The notes beneath the pieces are model-generated. The model did not search any database. It worked only from the letters and a program-made list of their open reading frames with translations, and had not been told where the DNA came from. A stretch of DNA of 64,000 nt from Rheinheimera faecalis (GTDB taxonomy: Bacteria; Pseudomonadota; Gammaproteobacteria; Enterobacterales; Alteromonadaceae), in NCBI RefSeq assembly GCF_021290965.1, contig NZ_JAJOYT010000004.1, forward strand, positions 124,001 through 188,000, in the 5' to 3' direction. This document shows positions 44,521 through 54,005 of this stretch, one piece after another (the first letter of the stretch is position 1; the number at the start of each line of letters is the position of its first letter). The translations under genes were made by a program, and so were the position numbers.

Positions 44521-45363
44521 TTACTGCTTTCGCTCTGGTTTTAACTCTGTCGGTGCCGTTAAAACCTGCGCATCAAACCACAATTCAAGGCTTTGCACAA
44601 AGGCAGGGTCGGCCTGAATTGCGGGAAGTACGGCATTAATAAGCTTTATCTGTTGCCGTCCCCAGTCGCTATTACTGCAGCCAACAGCACCTGCAATAGG
44701 CTGTTGCAGTTCTGCCATCGGCACATAAACCAGGCCTTTGGCCTGTTCTGGAGCGGTTTTGTTCAGGTAAGTCAGAATAATGTCATAGTCCAGAGTGAAA
44801 TCAATGCGGCCACTCTGGATCATTTTTAATAAAGCTATAGGGCCATCATCACCTGACCGAACTAGACCATTTTTACGGTAAGGTTCCAATACGGACTCCA
44901 GCTCACCGTATCTGCGACCTGCAGCCAGTCCCAGTTTAAAGGTTTGATTCTGTAATAAATTGGCCAGCACTAACGGACTGCCGAATTGCTCAGAAAAGTG
45001 ATTAGCCAGCGCTTTACGGGTAATAACGCCCTGGGGTCTGTACCAATGAGTAGGAGTGCTGAAGACTGCAGTTTTAGTCGGCTGGGCTCTGTGGATCATA
45101 CAAGGAAAACACAACTGTTCCTTATTATTCAATGCCTGATGAATGCGGGGTTGTGGCATCACTAAAATCTGGTGGGTTAACCTGGGGAGTTGTTTTTTGA
45201 TGCTTTTCAGCAATTCATCACAAATACCTTGCTGGTTAAAGGGACCACCAACAATATGAAAAGGAGGGGCAGTATTGGTTGCCCAGTTCAACAGAGGTTT
45301 GGCTGAATTTGCTATACCATTGCTGCTAAGCAGCAAGGCCACCAGAGCCAAAACGAGTCGCAT
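44521..45363 (-). CDS. Periplasmic solute-binding-like protein, orphan
   Basis: 280 residues, signal peptide ending GIANS. A binding-protein layout (LLNWATNTAPPFHIVGGPFN, QGICDELLKSI, then GRIDFTLDYD) resembles the TIGR02285-type orphans. No ABC components are nearby. I prefer the ATG at 45363 because GAGG lies 11 bases before it; 45372 has GAGG only one base away. Confidence 0.8.
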   Translation of the reverse strand: MRLVLALVALLLSSNGIANSAKPLLNWATNTAPPFHIVGGPFNQQGICDELLKSIKKQLPRLTHQILVMPQPRIHQALNNKEQLCFPCMIHRAQPTKTAVFSTPTHWYRPQGVITRKALANHFSEQFGSPLVLANLLQNQTFKLGLAAGRRYGELESVLEPYRKNGLVRSGDDGPIALLKMIQSGRIDFTLDYDIILTYLNKTAPEQAKGLVYVPMAELQQPIAGAVGCSNSDWGRQQIKLINAVLPAIQADPAFVQSLELWFDAQVLTAPTELKPERKQ

Positions 45364-45432
45364 CTGTACCATGCCTCAGTTTTCTTTAACATATTGTTAA
45401 TCTAACCAATGCATTGCACGAGGACAAGGTTT

Positions 45433-45467
45433 AATTCAGTTCAGCGTCAAACTGGCTGAACTGAATT
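45433..45467. other. Inverted repeat between slyD and the binding-protein gene
   Basis: A perfect 13-bp stem (AATTCAGTTCAGC/GCTGAACTGAATT) with a 9-base loop between two minus-strand genes. No T tail, so it may be an mRNA stabiliser or a weak terminator. Confidence 0.45.
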
Positions 45468-45485
45468 CATCATCAGATTAGCTGA

Positions 45486-45968
45486 TTAATGGTGGTGATG
45501 ACCACCTACGCCATGTGCATGGCCGTGTTCAATTTCTTCGGCAGAAGCCGCACGCACGTCAATCACGTCAATCTCAAAACTTAAAGTTTTGCCAGCCAGT
45601 GGATGGTTGGTATCCACTTCAGCTTTAAACATACCGACTTTAACAACAGTCACCTGACGTTGGCCTTGCTCTGTATTCACTACGGCCACCATGCCTGGTT
45701 TCCATTTTTTTGCGCCCATCAGGTGTTTCACCTGAACGCTTTGAATAGAATCTTCAGTGCGCTCACCGTAAGCATCGGCCGGGGCCAAAGTGACGTTAAA
45801 TTTATCACCAGCCTGATGACCTTCCATTGATTTCTCTAAACCTTCAATCAGGTTACCATGACCTTGCAGGTATAAAACCGGGTCCTGGCTTCTGGAGTTT
45901 TCTAATACGCCTGTCTCATCTGATAAGGTGTAGTGGAACTGAACCACAGTATCTTTAGTGATTTGCAT
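45486..45968 (-). CDS. slyD: FKBP-type peptidyl-prolyl isomerase SlyD
   Basis: 160 residues. FKBP motif order is SlyD-like: FHYTLSDETGVLENSR, YLQGHGNLIEGLEKSMEGH, APADAYGERTED, then the IF domain and a His-rich tail (HGHAHGVGGHHHH). SlyD is a cytosolic chaperone/prolyl isomerase whose tail binds nickel and other metals and supplies hydrogenase maturation. The tail here is short and His-only, without the Cys of E. coli. No strong Shine-Dalgarno before the ATG. Confidence 0.93.
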   Translation of the reverse strand: MQITKDTVVQFHYTLSDETGVLENSRSQDPVLYLQGHGNLIEGLEKSMEGHQAGDKFNVTLAPADAYGERTEDSIQSVQVKHLMGAKKWKPGMVAVVNTEQGQRQVTVVKVGMFKAEVDTNHPLAGKTLSFEIDVIDVRAASAEEIEHGHAHGVGGHHHH

Positions 45969-46042
45969 TGTCTGTTTATCCGCTGCTTGCTAAAAAAATG
46001 GCCGCTATTATTACGTAACCCAGCAGTTGGGTCGACTTTTTT

Positions 46043-46894
46043 CTATGATTGATGCACTAAAGCTGGATGGGTTTGAGCCCAGCTTAACGGGTCCAGCGCG
46101 TAAAAGGATCGTAACTGCTGGTACAAAGCGCCATGCTGGGCAGCGAATAAATCAGGTTGTTCAAAAAACACCTCTGAAATGACCGCAAAAAACTCTGCCG
46201 GATTAGTGGCGGCGTATGAGTCAAACAAAGTGGGTAAACCCTGCGCCAACTGTTTTTGTAGTTGTTCAAATTCATGGGATAACACTAAAGACCATTCTTG
46301 ATATGCCTGAGTGCTGCTGAGCAAAGGTGCTCCAGTCGCCTGACCTTTCAACTGATCCAACTGATGAGCAAACTCATGGATCACCAGATTATGACCATCG
46401 TTACAAATCGCTGCTGATTTTAAGGTATCGACCCATGACAAAATAATCTGGCCGGTTTGCCAGGACTCCCCCAAACGCACCTGCGCCATTTCGCTGACGA
46501 CTCCTGCTGTATCTGATTGTGCAGTGGGCACCACAAAAGCGGCCGGATAAATCAGAATTTGTTTTAACTTCGGATAGTAATGAGCGGGTTTATTTAGTAG
46601 CAGCAAGCAAGCCTGCGCTGCAATGGTGACTTTCATCTCGTCTGTCACTACTAAGTCAGCACAGCCAACAAATTGTTTTTCTGCCACAAAGACCTGAATG
46701 AGCTTTTTTAGTTGCAGCTGCAAGTCAGCAGGTAAAGCGCGAAAGTAAGGCATGCGATGTTTTAAAATCTGACGCCAGGCCGCAGGAAAGGCCTGCTGCT
46801 GAATTTTCTTTCGGCGATACTGCCGCCATACCGGGGGCAAAAATATCGCAGCTAACACGACTAGCGTCAGTAAAGTTAATAACAATAAAGGCAC
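46043..46894 (-). CDS. mtfA: Zinc peptidase MtfA (DgsA anti-repressor-like)
   Basis: 283 residues. The catalytic motif HEFAHQLDQLKG (H-E-x-x-H) is plain, and FFAVISEVFFEQPDLFA carries the third ligand Glu region. One hydrophobic N-terminal segment (LLLLTLLTLVVLAAIFLPP). MtfA binds the glucose regulator Mlc/DgsA in enterobacteria and is a zinc aminopeptidase. The start is GTG at 46894 with GGAG 8 bases upstream. It is five bases from the divergent uracil phosphoribosyltransferase frame. Confidence 0.9.
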   Translation of the reverse strand: MPLLLLTLLTLVVLAAIFLPPVWRQYRRKKIQQQAFPAAWRQILKHRMPYFRALPADLQLQLKKLIQVFVAEKQFVGCADLVVTDEMKVTIAAQACLLLLNKPAHYYPKLKQILIYPAAFVVPTAQSDTAGVVSEMAQVRLGESWQTGQIILSWVDTLKSAAICNDGHNLVIHEFAHQLDQLKGQATGAPLLSSTQAYQEWSLVLSHEFEQLQKQLAQGLPTLFDSYAATNPAEFFAVISEVFFEQPDLFAAQHGALYQQLRSFYALDPLSWAQTHPALVHQS

Positions 46895-46929
46895 TGTCAG
46901 TGCTCCACTTGATCTCTGATGAAGCTGTT

Positions 46930-47688
46930 ATGGCGCCGCTATCAATAAATTCAAGGTCAGAGTGGCTGAACAGGTTGCGTCTTGACAGAAAAAAACTATA
47001 CCCTTTGAGTATTGATAAGCGATCGAGCCTGCTGATGAATCTGTTTCAACTGAATTTAACCCCTGGGTTAGTGCACCCCATTTTATTGCAACTGCGTGAT
47101 CCTCTCATCCAAAAAGATCGGCTGCGTTTTAAATTTAACTTAGAGCGGTTAGGTTTTCTGCTGGCAGCTGAATTAGCAAAAACTCTGCCTGTACAGAAGG
47201 TTGAAGTGCAAACAGTACTGGGAACAACAGAAATTGCAGTGCTTGCACAGCCTCCGGTTTTAGTCACGGTGTTAAGGGCTGGTCTGGCGTTTTATCAGGG
47301 GTTCGCCAATGCTTTTGATGATGCAGACAGTGGTTTTATCGGCGCTTACCGTGTGGAAGGGGAGTCCGCAGAGCAGCTTGAGATCAAAATGAATTACGCG
47401 GCCTTACCTGATTTAACTGGCCGGGATCTGATTTTGATAGACCCAATGCTGGCGACAGGCGGATCTCTGCTGAAGGTCTGGCAACTGATTGCAAGTCAGG
47501 CAACACCTCGTTCAGTGCATGTGGCCGCAGCTATCGCAGCACCTGAAGGTGTGGAGGCGTTACGCCAGCATTTACCGCAAAACAGTTATTTGTGGTTAGG
47601 TGCTTTGGATCAGCATCTGAACGAACAAGCTTATATAGTGCCAGGCCTTGGTGATGCAGGGGATCTGTGTTTTGGCCCTAAGCTCTGA
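46930..47688 (+). CDS. Uracil phosphoribosyltransferase-like
   Basis: 252 residues from this start. The PRPP loop LILIDPMLATGGSLLKVW and uracil-binding ending AYIVPGLGDAGDLCFGPKL match Upp. The N-terminus is longer than the ~208-residue family length. An ATG at 47035 would give a Upp-sized protein, and a GTG at 46900 a longer one; no ribosome site decides it. It salvages uracil to UMP. Sequence is divergent from canonical upp, so it may be a second, specialised copy. It is divergent from mtfA (starts close together). Confidence 0.83.
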   Translation: MAPLSINSRSEWLNRLRLDRKKLYPLSIDKRSSLLMNLFQLNLTPGLVHPILLQLRDPLIQKDRLRFKFNLERLGFLLAAELAKTLPVQKVEVQTVLGTTEIAVLAQPPVLVTVLRAGLAFYQGFANAFDDADSGFIGAYRVEGESAEQLEIKMNYAALPDLTGRDLILIDPMLATGGSLLKVWQLIASQATPRSVHVAAAIAAPEGVEALRQHLPQNSYLWLGALDQHLNEQAYIVPGLGDAGDLCFGPKL

Positions 47689-47711
47689 GGTTTTGGAGCT
47701 CAGGGCGTTTT
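47675..47711. terminator. Bidirectional hairpin between convergent upp-like and torT genes
   Basis: A 12-bp stem with one mismatch (GCCCTAAGCTCT paired with GGAGCTCAGGGC), overlapping both stops, followed by GTTTT on the plus strand. Confidence 0.55.
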
Positions 47712-48734
47712 AGCCGCTAATGGTTGGCGGATCATCCATTGTTGTTTGGGTGCAATGATCTGCTGCAAAGGTAAATGTTCAATACTTTGTCCATCCAAAA
47801 TCCGTATTTGCGGGCTGACTTGTTTGGCGTAAGGTTGTTGTTCCAGGATCCGCAGCGCCAAATCAATACTGATGCGGGCCTGGATCACAGGCGAATCTGT
47901 TGCCGCCGCCAGCAACTGAGCACTTTGGATCAGCCGCACTACCTCTGGATTGGCGTAATACGCCATCACTTCAGTTTTTGTCAGGTTTTCGGCTGAGATA
48001 AAATTCTGGGCAACACCAGCAGCGACAGCATTGGCCAGCACATAGTCAGGCTGTTGATGGCTAAACAGCTGCCGCACTAAAGTGGCCTGCGAGAAATTGT
48101 CTGTGGCACCATAACCAGCATGCACAAGCTGGACCGGACTCCCTTCTAATTCTTGCTTTAAACCCCGTTCTGCATCCTGCACCCATGCAGCTACAGCAGG
48201 GCCGGGAAACCAGGCCAGAGTGGCATTCTGCTGCTGATTGTGTTTTAACAAATACTGGATGCTTTTGGCCGCCATATCCGCAAAAGACACTGAAGAACGG
48301 GCCGTAATAGCCGGGCTTTTGATGCCATTAATCAGATCAATCACCGGAATGCCGGAGTTTTTGAGCTGCAAAATTAAGTCATTTAAGCCTTCGCTGGAGA
48401 TCGCGGCAATAATCAGTGCGTCGGCGTTGTTCGTTACACAATCCTTTAGCTGCTGGCGTTGGCGCGGTAAGTTTTCATAACCTCCGGCTTCATAAATTCC
48501 TAATTGCACGCCCTGACGTTTGGCTTCCTCTGCTAAACCCCAGGACACGCCCCACCAGTAATGATCTTTACCATGGGGCAACAAAGCACAGAGCCGCCAT
48601 GCTTTAGTGACTTTTTGTAGTGGCTGGTACTGCAGCTTCTTACCATCTGCCTGAACGTCAACCGGAAACCAGTTTTGCTCTGCCCATAACGAGCAGCTAA
48701 AGCTAAAACCTATCATCAAAAACGCTCTGAACAT
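47700..48734 (-). CDS. torT: Periplasmic binding protein TorT (orphan)
   Basis: 344 residues with a signal peptide (FSFSCSLWAEQ). Periplasmic binding-protein-like domain of the TorT type: WRLCALLPHGKDHYWWGVSW (the K-D-x-Y-W-x region), GIPVIDLINGI, ATDNFSQATLVRQL. TorT binds TMAO and works with the sensor kinase TorS and regulator TorR to induce TorCAD. None of these is in the window, so its partner must lie elsewhere or be lost. AAGGGGA precedes the ATG. A 12-bp inverted repeat with one mismatch follows, ending both converging genes. Confidence 0.85.
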   Translation of the reverse strand: MFRAFLMIGFSFSCSLWAEQNWFPVDVQADGKKLQYQPLQKVTKAWRLCALLPHGKDHYWWGVSWGLAEEAKRQGVQLGIYEAGGYENLPRQRQQLKDCVTNNADALIIAAISSEGLNDLILQLKNSGIPVIDLINGIKSPAITARSSVSFADMAAKSIQYLLKHNQQQNATLAWFPGPAVAAWVQDAERGLKQELEGSPVQLVHAGYGATDNFSQATLVRQLFSHQQPDYVLANAVAAGVAQNFISAENLTKTEVMAYYANPEVVRLIQSAQLLAAATDSPVIQARISIDLALRILEQQPYAKQVSPQIRILDGQSIEHLPLQQIIAPKQQWMIRQPLAAKTP

Positions 48735-48806
48735 GAAATCCCCTTTTTTGTATCTGTTTAAAACTAGAGGAGATTTCAGAGCTTAGCGAATAGTCTTTTC
48801 GCTTTA

Positions 48807-50078
48807 CTAGTGCTGAGCCAATTTTTTTCGCAAATGCCAGAAATACCAAAGCACCATAGCCACTACCAGCGGAATACTGATGGACTCTATGGTTTTGGCT
48901 GGCCACTGCGGGATCCAGTGCACTATGGCTTGCTGAGCTTTGGTGAGGAGTTGCAGCGAGTAGTAGCTGATGGCGACGACCGACAAACGTTCGACCGCAC
49001 TTTGTAATTTAAGCTGCAAGTGAGCTCTTTTATCCATAGACGATAACAGAGTCTGATTTTGCCATGCCAGCTTTAAGTTGATTTGCGTACGTAACAATTC
49101 CGTAGAACGCCCCAAACGTTCGGCCAGTTGTTGCTGACGCCTTAAAATCGACTGGGCTGTACGCCAGGCTGGTGTTAAGCGCCGTTCAGTAAAATGCTGT
49201 AATGACATCAGTCCTTCAACAGGCTGTTCATCCAGACTTTTTAACCTGTCCAGTGTCAGTTGATAATAAGCGTGGCTGGCCTGCAATCTGCTGCTGTTCT
49301 CTGAGATTTGGTGTTCTGTCTGGGCAGCCAGTTGTATCAGCTCATCCAGCAGTTGCTCGTCATTACCTTGTTTTTGCTCAATACGCGAGGTGATCACCGC
49401 CAGTTGCTGCTCTTGTTGTGGCAACTGATGCAGCGCCTGCTTGCAGTAAGGCCAGGCTAAAAGGGCCAGTTTGCGATAATTGCCCAAATCAAACAGCTGC
49501 TGCACTAAAGCGCCTAAAGCACTGCGACTCAGGCCGTTATCCAAAACCAGCATGCGGCCTGCGCCTTCATTATGTTTGCGAAAATCAGTCCAAATTCTGG
49601 CTTTGCCGTTAAATACCATACTGCTGATTAAATGTTCGCTGACAAAAAGCTCTGTTGGGTCTTGTGTGGCCAGTTGAGCCGGCTGAACTATGCTCAGCTG
49701 CACCACCCGAAACAACTGTCCTGGCAAGCTGCTAAACCATTCATTGTCTGGTACTAAATCCTGTGGATCACAAAACAGACTTGGGGCTGTGCCAGTGCGG
49801 ATAAAGGTATAAGTGGAAAACTCATTGTGCCGCTCCCAGCGCAACCAGCAGTTGCCCAACTCTAGATTGCAGTCTTGTTCATGTGGTTCAAGGTTTTTGC
49901 CATGTTGCTGTGCCAACTGTTGCATGGCCTGATATTCAGCAGCGCGTGAAGTGCTGGATAAGGTCAGTACAAACTGACAGAGCTGGCAAGGAGAGTCCAG
50001 AGCCGGAAAAAAGCGTTGCTGTAGTTCTTGTTCCAGCAAATCGCGCTGCGGGTGTTGGCGTAAATAAAGTTGAACCAT
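48807..50078 (-). CDS. DUF3422-family membrane protein
   Basis: 423 residues. The domain-specific stretch WERHNEFSTYTFIRTG, then MLVLDNGLSRSALGALVQQL and NYRKLALLAWPYCK are DUF3422 hallmarks. A long helical middle ends in two hydrophobic segments near the C-terminus (SISIPLVVAMVLWYFW). Function is not established. The start at 50078 follows GGAG (6 bases); a TTG at 50090 is less likely. Stands alone. Confidence 0.88.
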   Translation of the reverse strand: MVQLYLRQHPQRDLLEQELQQRFFPALDSPCQLCQFVLTLSSTSRAAEYQAMQQLAQQHGKNLEPHEQDCNLELGNCWLRWERHNEFSTYTFIRTGTAPSLFCDPQDLVPDNEWFSSLPGQLFRVVQLSIVQPAQLATQDPTELFVSEHLISSMVFNGKARIWTDFRKHNEGAGRMLVLDNGLSRSALGALVQQLFDLGNYRKLALLAWPYCKQALHQLPQQEQQLAVITSRIEQKQGNDEQLLDELIQLAAQTEHQISENSSRLQASHAYYQLTLDRLKSLDEQPVEGLMSLQHFTERRLTPAWRTAQSILRRQQQLAERLGRSTELLRTQINLKLAWQNQTLLSSMDKRAHLQLKLQSAVERLSVVAISYYSLQLLTKAQQAIVHWIPQWPAKTIESISIPLVVAMVLWYFWHLRKKLAQH

Positions 50079-50335
50079 AACAGACTCCAAAACTAAAAAA
50101 CAAACAAGCGACAGAACAGAAGCAGTATCCGTACCCAGGCATGACAGTCTGATGTCAATTGTTTGATTTTATTGATAAATTCAATCTTATCTCTAAGAGT
50201 TTTCTTTGTTAATCAATACCTTGATGTGCTTTTTCTGTACAACAAAGCACTAAAGAAGTGCAGTTTTGTTAACACTTTATTTTCAAATAAGGCGGGCTAC
50301 ACTTAAAACAGGAACACAACAAGGAGGGCAAACCA

Positions 50336-51169
50336 ATGCGGACTTTGTATTTGTCGCTGTGTTGTACGACCATGCTGGCCACTGTACCGGCTTTTGGTCT
50401 TGAAACCTTACCTGCGTTACAGCTGGCTCAGTCTTATCAGCAGCAGGAGGTAGTTTCTGACTTTTGGATCAGTGAAAAACTTGATGGGGTACGTATCTTT
50501 TGGGATGGTAAGCAGTTGCGTAGCCGCAGTGGGCAATGGATTAAGCTGCCGGACGAGTTACTGAAGCAATTGCCCGCTTTTGCGCTTGATGCTGAATTAT
50601 GGGCGGGCAGAGGTCAGTTTCAGCAGGTGATGCAGGCTTTACAGCATAGCTCTGGACTTGAACTCTGGCAGGGTATTCGGCTAATGGTGTTTGATGCACC
50701 ACAACAACCCGGCACTTTTACTGAACGACTGCAGTTTTTAACGCACCAATTGCCAGTTACAGCTTTTGTACAACTATTGCCGCAACAGCAGCTGCAGACA
50801 AAAGCTCAGCTTGATGAGCTGTTGCAGCAAGTGGTGGCACAAGGTGGGGAAGGGCTGATGTTGCATCATGCCAAAGCTCATTATCAAAGCGGACGGGTCA
50901 GTCATCTACAAAAACTGAAACTCACAGAGGACGCAGAAGCCAGAGTGGTGGCGCATTTACCGGGCAAAGGCCAGTTTACCGGCATGCTGGGCGCATTATT
51001 GGTGGAGTTACCAGATGGTCGCCGCTTTAAATTAGGTTCGGGTTTTACTGTAGAAGAGCGCCAAAATCCACCAGAAATAGGGCGTTTAGTCACTTTTCAA
51101 TATCAGGGATTAACCCATAAAGGCACGCCTCGTTTTGCAGTTTTTGTGCGGGAGCGACCAGAGCCATAA
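50336..51169 (+). CDS. ligE: Periplasmic ATP-dependent DNA ligase LigE
   Basis: 277 residues. Signal peptide (CCTTMLATVPAFGL), the ligase adenylation motif SEKLDGVR (Lys48) near the N-terminus, LDAELWAGRG and GGEGLMLHH, LQKLKLTEDAEA. The size, lack of extra domains and export match the small Lig E class that seals nicks with ATP and was tied to extracellular DNA and biofilm in Neisseria and Vibrio. AAGGAGGGC precedes the ATG. Its upstream 257 bp (50079-50335) are AT-rich and hold its promoter. Confidence 0.9.
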   Translation: MRTLYLSLCCTTMLATVPAFGLETLPALQLAQSYQQQEVVSDFWISEKLDGVRIFWDGKQLRSRSGQWIKLPDELLKQLPAFALDAELWAGRGQFQQVMQALQHSSGLELWQGIRLMVFDAPQQPGTFTERLQFLTHQLPVTAFVQLLPQQQLQTKAQLDELLQQVVAQGGEGLMLHHAKAHYQSGRVSHLQKLKLTEDAEARVVAHLPGKGQFTGMLGALLVELPDGRRFKLGSGFTVEERQNPPEIGRLVTFQYQGLTHKGTPRFAVFVRERPEP

Positions 51170-51242
51170 AAAGCCAGTCTGCGGCTCTTGTAGCCGCCTG
51201 AACAACCAGACAAAATAGCGACCTTCAGCTGATGAGGTAGCT

Positions 51243-51866
51243 ATGGTAAATCTGGCCTTGATGGGCGCTTTTATTCCAACTTTTTTATTTGTCTCTGTGA
51301 CGCCAGGTATGTGTATGACCCTTGCTATGACTTTGGGAATGACACAGGGCGTGCGCCGCACTTTATGGATGATGTGGGGCGAGATGTTAGGCGTGGCTTT
51401 GGTGGCCATTTTGGCTGTGTGTGGTGTTGCCGTTATGATGCTGCAATTTCCTGCTGTGTTTCAGTGGTTTAAAATCGCTGGTGCTTTATTTTTGGCTTAC
51501 ATCGGCTGGCAAATGTGGTGGGCCAAAGGCAAGTTAGCTATTCCTCAAGCTGGTGTCAGCCGCGAATTGATGCCAAGACGCACTTTATTTAGTCAGGGTT
51601 TTGTCACTGCTGTGTCTAACCCCAAGGGCTGGGCTTTTCATATGGCCTTGTTACCGCCTTTTATCGACAGCCAACTGGCATTTTGGCCGCAGTTGCTGGT
51701 GTTGGTTTGTATTATTATTTTGTTGGAATTTCTGTCTATGCTGCTGTACGCCAGTGGCGGCAAAGCTTTGGGCGCCTTTTTTCAGAAACAAAACAAAGTG
51801 CAATGGCTTAACCGTATCGCTGCCAGTTTAATGTTTGGTGTGGCGCTTTGGATGCTGCTTGGTTAG
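51243..51866 (+). CDS. LysE/RhtB-family amino-acid exporter
   Basis: 207 residues with about six transmembrane segments (GAFIPTFLFVSVTPGMCMTL opens it). The conserved VTPGMCMTLAMTLGMTQG and SNPKGWAFHMALLPPF motifs mark the LysE/RhtB family, which exports amino acids or homoserine lactone. Substrate unknown. GAGG precedes the ATG by 6 bases. It converges on a porin gene. Confidence 0.9.
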   Translation: MVNLALMGAFIPTFLFVSVTPGMCMTLAMTLGMTQGVRRTLWMMWGEMLGVALVAILAVCGVAVMMLQFPAVFQWFKIAGALFLAYIGWQMWWAKGKLAIPQAGVSRELMPRRTLFSQGFVTAVSNPKGWAFHMALLPPFIDSQLAFWPQLLVLVCIIILLEFLSMLLYASGGKALGAFFQKQNKVQWLNRIAASLMFGVALWMLLG

Positions 51867-51890
51867 CGCTTAACCAGCTTAGAAAGAGGC

Positions 51891-53138
51891 TTACCAACGA
51901 TAACCAAAAATCAGGCTGCTGGAACGTTGTTTAGCCTCCGCCAGCCAACCATCCCACTGGGTCCTGTTTGGTTGAACACTGGTTAAACTGCTGTGCTCCA
52001 ACGCAATATTAAAATGGTCTGTCAGTTGATAAGTCCAGTTCAATGTCCAGCTGTGACCTTTGCCGTTGTTATCATCTGTTGGAGTCTGGTCTTTATCTAT
52101 CACTTCAAAACGGTCGTAACGGGCACTTAAGCTGTGTTGTTCCAGCTGATAGTTCAGCATCAGGTAACTGCTGCGATAATCTGCTACTACTGTATTTTGT
52201 CCCATGGCTGTATCGCCATTCAGATACTGCGCCAGTAGCCGCCATTGTTCCGTCAGTTGATGTTGTAAAGCCAGACTGACAAAACGGGTATCCCAGGCAT
52301 ATTGGCCCTCTTTGAACGTAGTGGGTTCGCCTCTGTTGTCATACCAATAGAGCCGGACTTCGGTTTGATCTTTATGCTGCCAGTGCAGTCCTGTGTAGTA
52401 GCCGGTTTTATGATCCAGCTCGCGATTAGGTTCCACCCAGGCCGGTTGTTTTTCAACTACACCACCTGTGGCTATGCTGGGGTAATTGGCAAAATCAACC
52501 CGCTCCCCAATACCGGTTTGCAGGTTATGCAAAGCAAAACCGCGCCAGGTTAAAATGGAGCCTGCTGGATCATTGCCCTGAAATAACGCGCCTACCCACT
52601 GAAAACTATGATCTGATTTAAAAAAACGGCCGGGACGACTAACGGATAATTCAACAGCTCTGGTTTTGATTTCTTCGGCTATCCAGCTGTTAATGGCGGA
52701 GAATGAACTGGTATAAGGCGAAGTCCAGGCCAGATCGGTAGTTTCCAGTGACATGGCCGGATAAAATATACCGGCTCTGCCACGTACTCTGTATCCTTCA
52801 TGGGGCAGAGGACTCCAGTTCAGCCAGGCTTCTGTAACCCCGATACCAGCTTCAGGAGCTCTGTGCCACTGGGCATGCACTATGGCTGAAAAATCAGAAT
52901 CGGTTTCCAGCTGAGCTACCAGATACTGTGGTCCTGCGCCTGCCTCGGTATGATGGCCCAACTGGCCTGTGCCTTTTTGCCACCACGGTGCTAAATAATG
53001 AGCTGTATCATTTTGTTTATTCAGGTAAAATTCGCCGCGACCATGCAGGCTAAGCTGCTCAAAAGCTTGGGCTGTTGCGCTGAAAGGCAAAGTGGATATC
53101 AAACTGATACAAAAAAGAGCCGGGCGGGCACTGGACAT
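51891..53138 (-). CDS. Outer-membrane porin-like beta-barrel
   Basis: 415 residues, signal peptide ending ATAQAF. A chain of alternating strands and a terminal aromatic (SSSLIFGYRW) fit a 16- or 18-strand outer-membrane barrel. The family is not certain; it is like alginate/carbohydrate-type or DcaP-like barrels. AAGGAAC precedes the ATG. It is divergent from the cupredoxin gene 53326, with 187 bp between starts, so both may respond to the same signal. Confidence 0.82.
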   Translation of the reverse strand: MSSARPALFCISLISTLPFSATAQAFEQLSLHGRGEFYLNKQNDTAHYLAPWWQKGTGQLGHHTEAGAGPQYLVAQLETDSDFSAIVHAQWHRAPEAGIGVTEAWLNWSPLPHEGYRVRGRAGIFYPAMSLETTDLAWTSPYTSSFSAINSWIAEEIKTRAVELSVSRPGRFFKSDHSFQWVGALFQGNDPAGSILTWRGFALHNLQTGIGERVDFANYPSIATGGVVEKQPAWVEPNRELDHKTGYYTGLHWQHKDQTEVRLYWYDNRGEPTTFKEGQYAWDTRFVSLALQHQLTEQWRLLAQYLNGDTAMGQNTVVADYRSSYLMLNYQLEQHSLSARYDRFEVIDKDQTPTDDNNGKGHSWTLNWTYQLTDHFNIALEHSSLTSVQPNRTQWDGWLAEAKQRSSSLIFGYRW

Positions 53139-53325
53139 CCTGTGTTCCTTATTTTTTTATTCTGCTGTGATAGTAGCAGTTAGCTGTGGCCGATAAAAAG
53201 CCGCGACTAACAAAAACAGCGGATAGAACAAAGTTTCGCAGCTTTCTCTGGCAGATAATGACAAGCGGCCTAAACTGCTTTAGTTTAACCAGACTTTTGC
53301 TACCCCAGACCACGGAGATAATGGA

Positions 53326-53964
53326 ATGACCTTTTTAGCTGCTGTTTTATCTGGTTGTCTATTATTCTGCTTTAGCGCTGGGGCAGTAGCTGCAGTGCAA
53401 ATTACAGTGACTGATCAGCAAGGCCAACCCCTGGAAGATGCTGCAGTCGAGCTGCTTGACCCGGCAAATAAAACCTTTTCACAAAAAAAAGCAGAAGTGA
53501 AACAACAAGACCTGACTTTTATTCCTTTTGTTTCGGCTTACCAAACCGGCACTGCTGTTGATTTTCCGAATATGGATAAAACCCGGCATCACGTGTATTC
53601 CTTTTCACCTGCCAAAGTGTTTGAGCTAAAGTTGTATGCCAATAAACCTGAAGCACCAGTGGTCTTTGATCAGGCCGGTATTATCGCTTTGGGATGTAAT
53701 ATTCACGACTATATGCAGGCCTATATTTACGTAGGTGACAGTCCGTTTTTACAGGTAACGGATAACAAAGGCCTGGTGACTTTTAACGATATTCCTGATG
53801 GCACTTATCAGCTCAAACTCTGGCACCCATGGCAAAATGCCGACTGGGTGACTCAGCAAGTACAAGTTAAAGACAGCCAGATGATGAGTTATCAGCTGGC
53901 TATTACCGCTCAGGAAAAACCAAAGAAACCGAAAAAAGGTTTTGGTGCTTCCTATACTCCCTGA
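53326..53964 (+). CDS. Secreted cupredoxin-like (methylamine-utilisation-type) protein
   Basis: 212 residues, signal peptide ending VAAVQ. Blue-copper-like ligands appear: His in DKTRHHVYSFSP, Cys and His in IALGCNIHDYM and Met in DYMQAYI. A Pro-rich strand (IPDGTYQLKLWHPW) follows and the C-terminus is Lys/Pro-rich (KPKKPKKG). Relatives are annotated methylamine-utilisation proteins and often stand next to GGDEF-EAL genes. It probably carries electrons or binds copper in the periplasm. Alone on its transcript, before tpx (41 bp). Confidence 0.83.
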   Translation: MTFLAAVLSGCLLFCFSAGAVAAVQITVTDQQGQPLEDAAVELLDPANKTFSQKKAEVKQQDLTFIPFVSAYQTGTAVDFPNMDKTRHHVYSFSPAKVFELKLYANKPEAPVVFDQAGIIALGCNIHDYMQAYIYVGDSPFLQVTDNKGLVTFNDIPDGTYQLKLWHPWQNADWVTQQVQVKDSQMMSYQLAITAQEKPKKPKKGFGASYTP

Positions 53965-54005
53965 TTTTTTAACCTAACCGATTTTTAACTTAAAGGAGCC
54001 GACTC

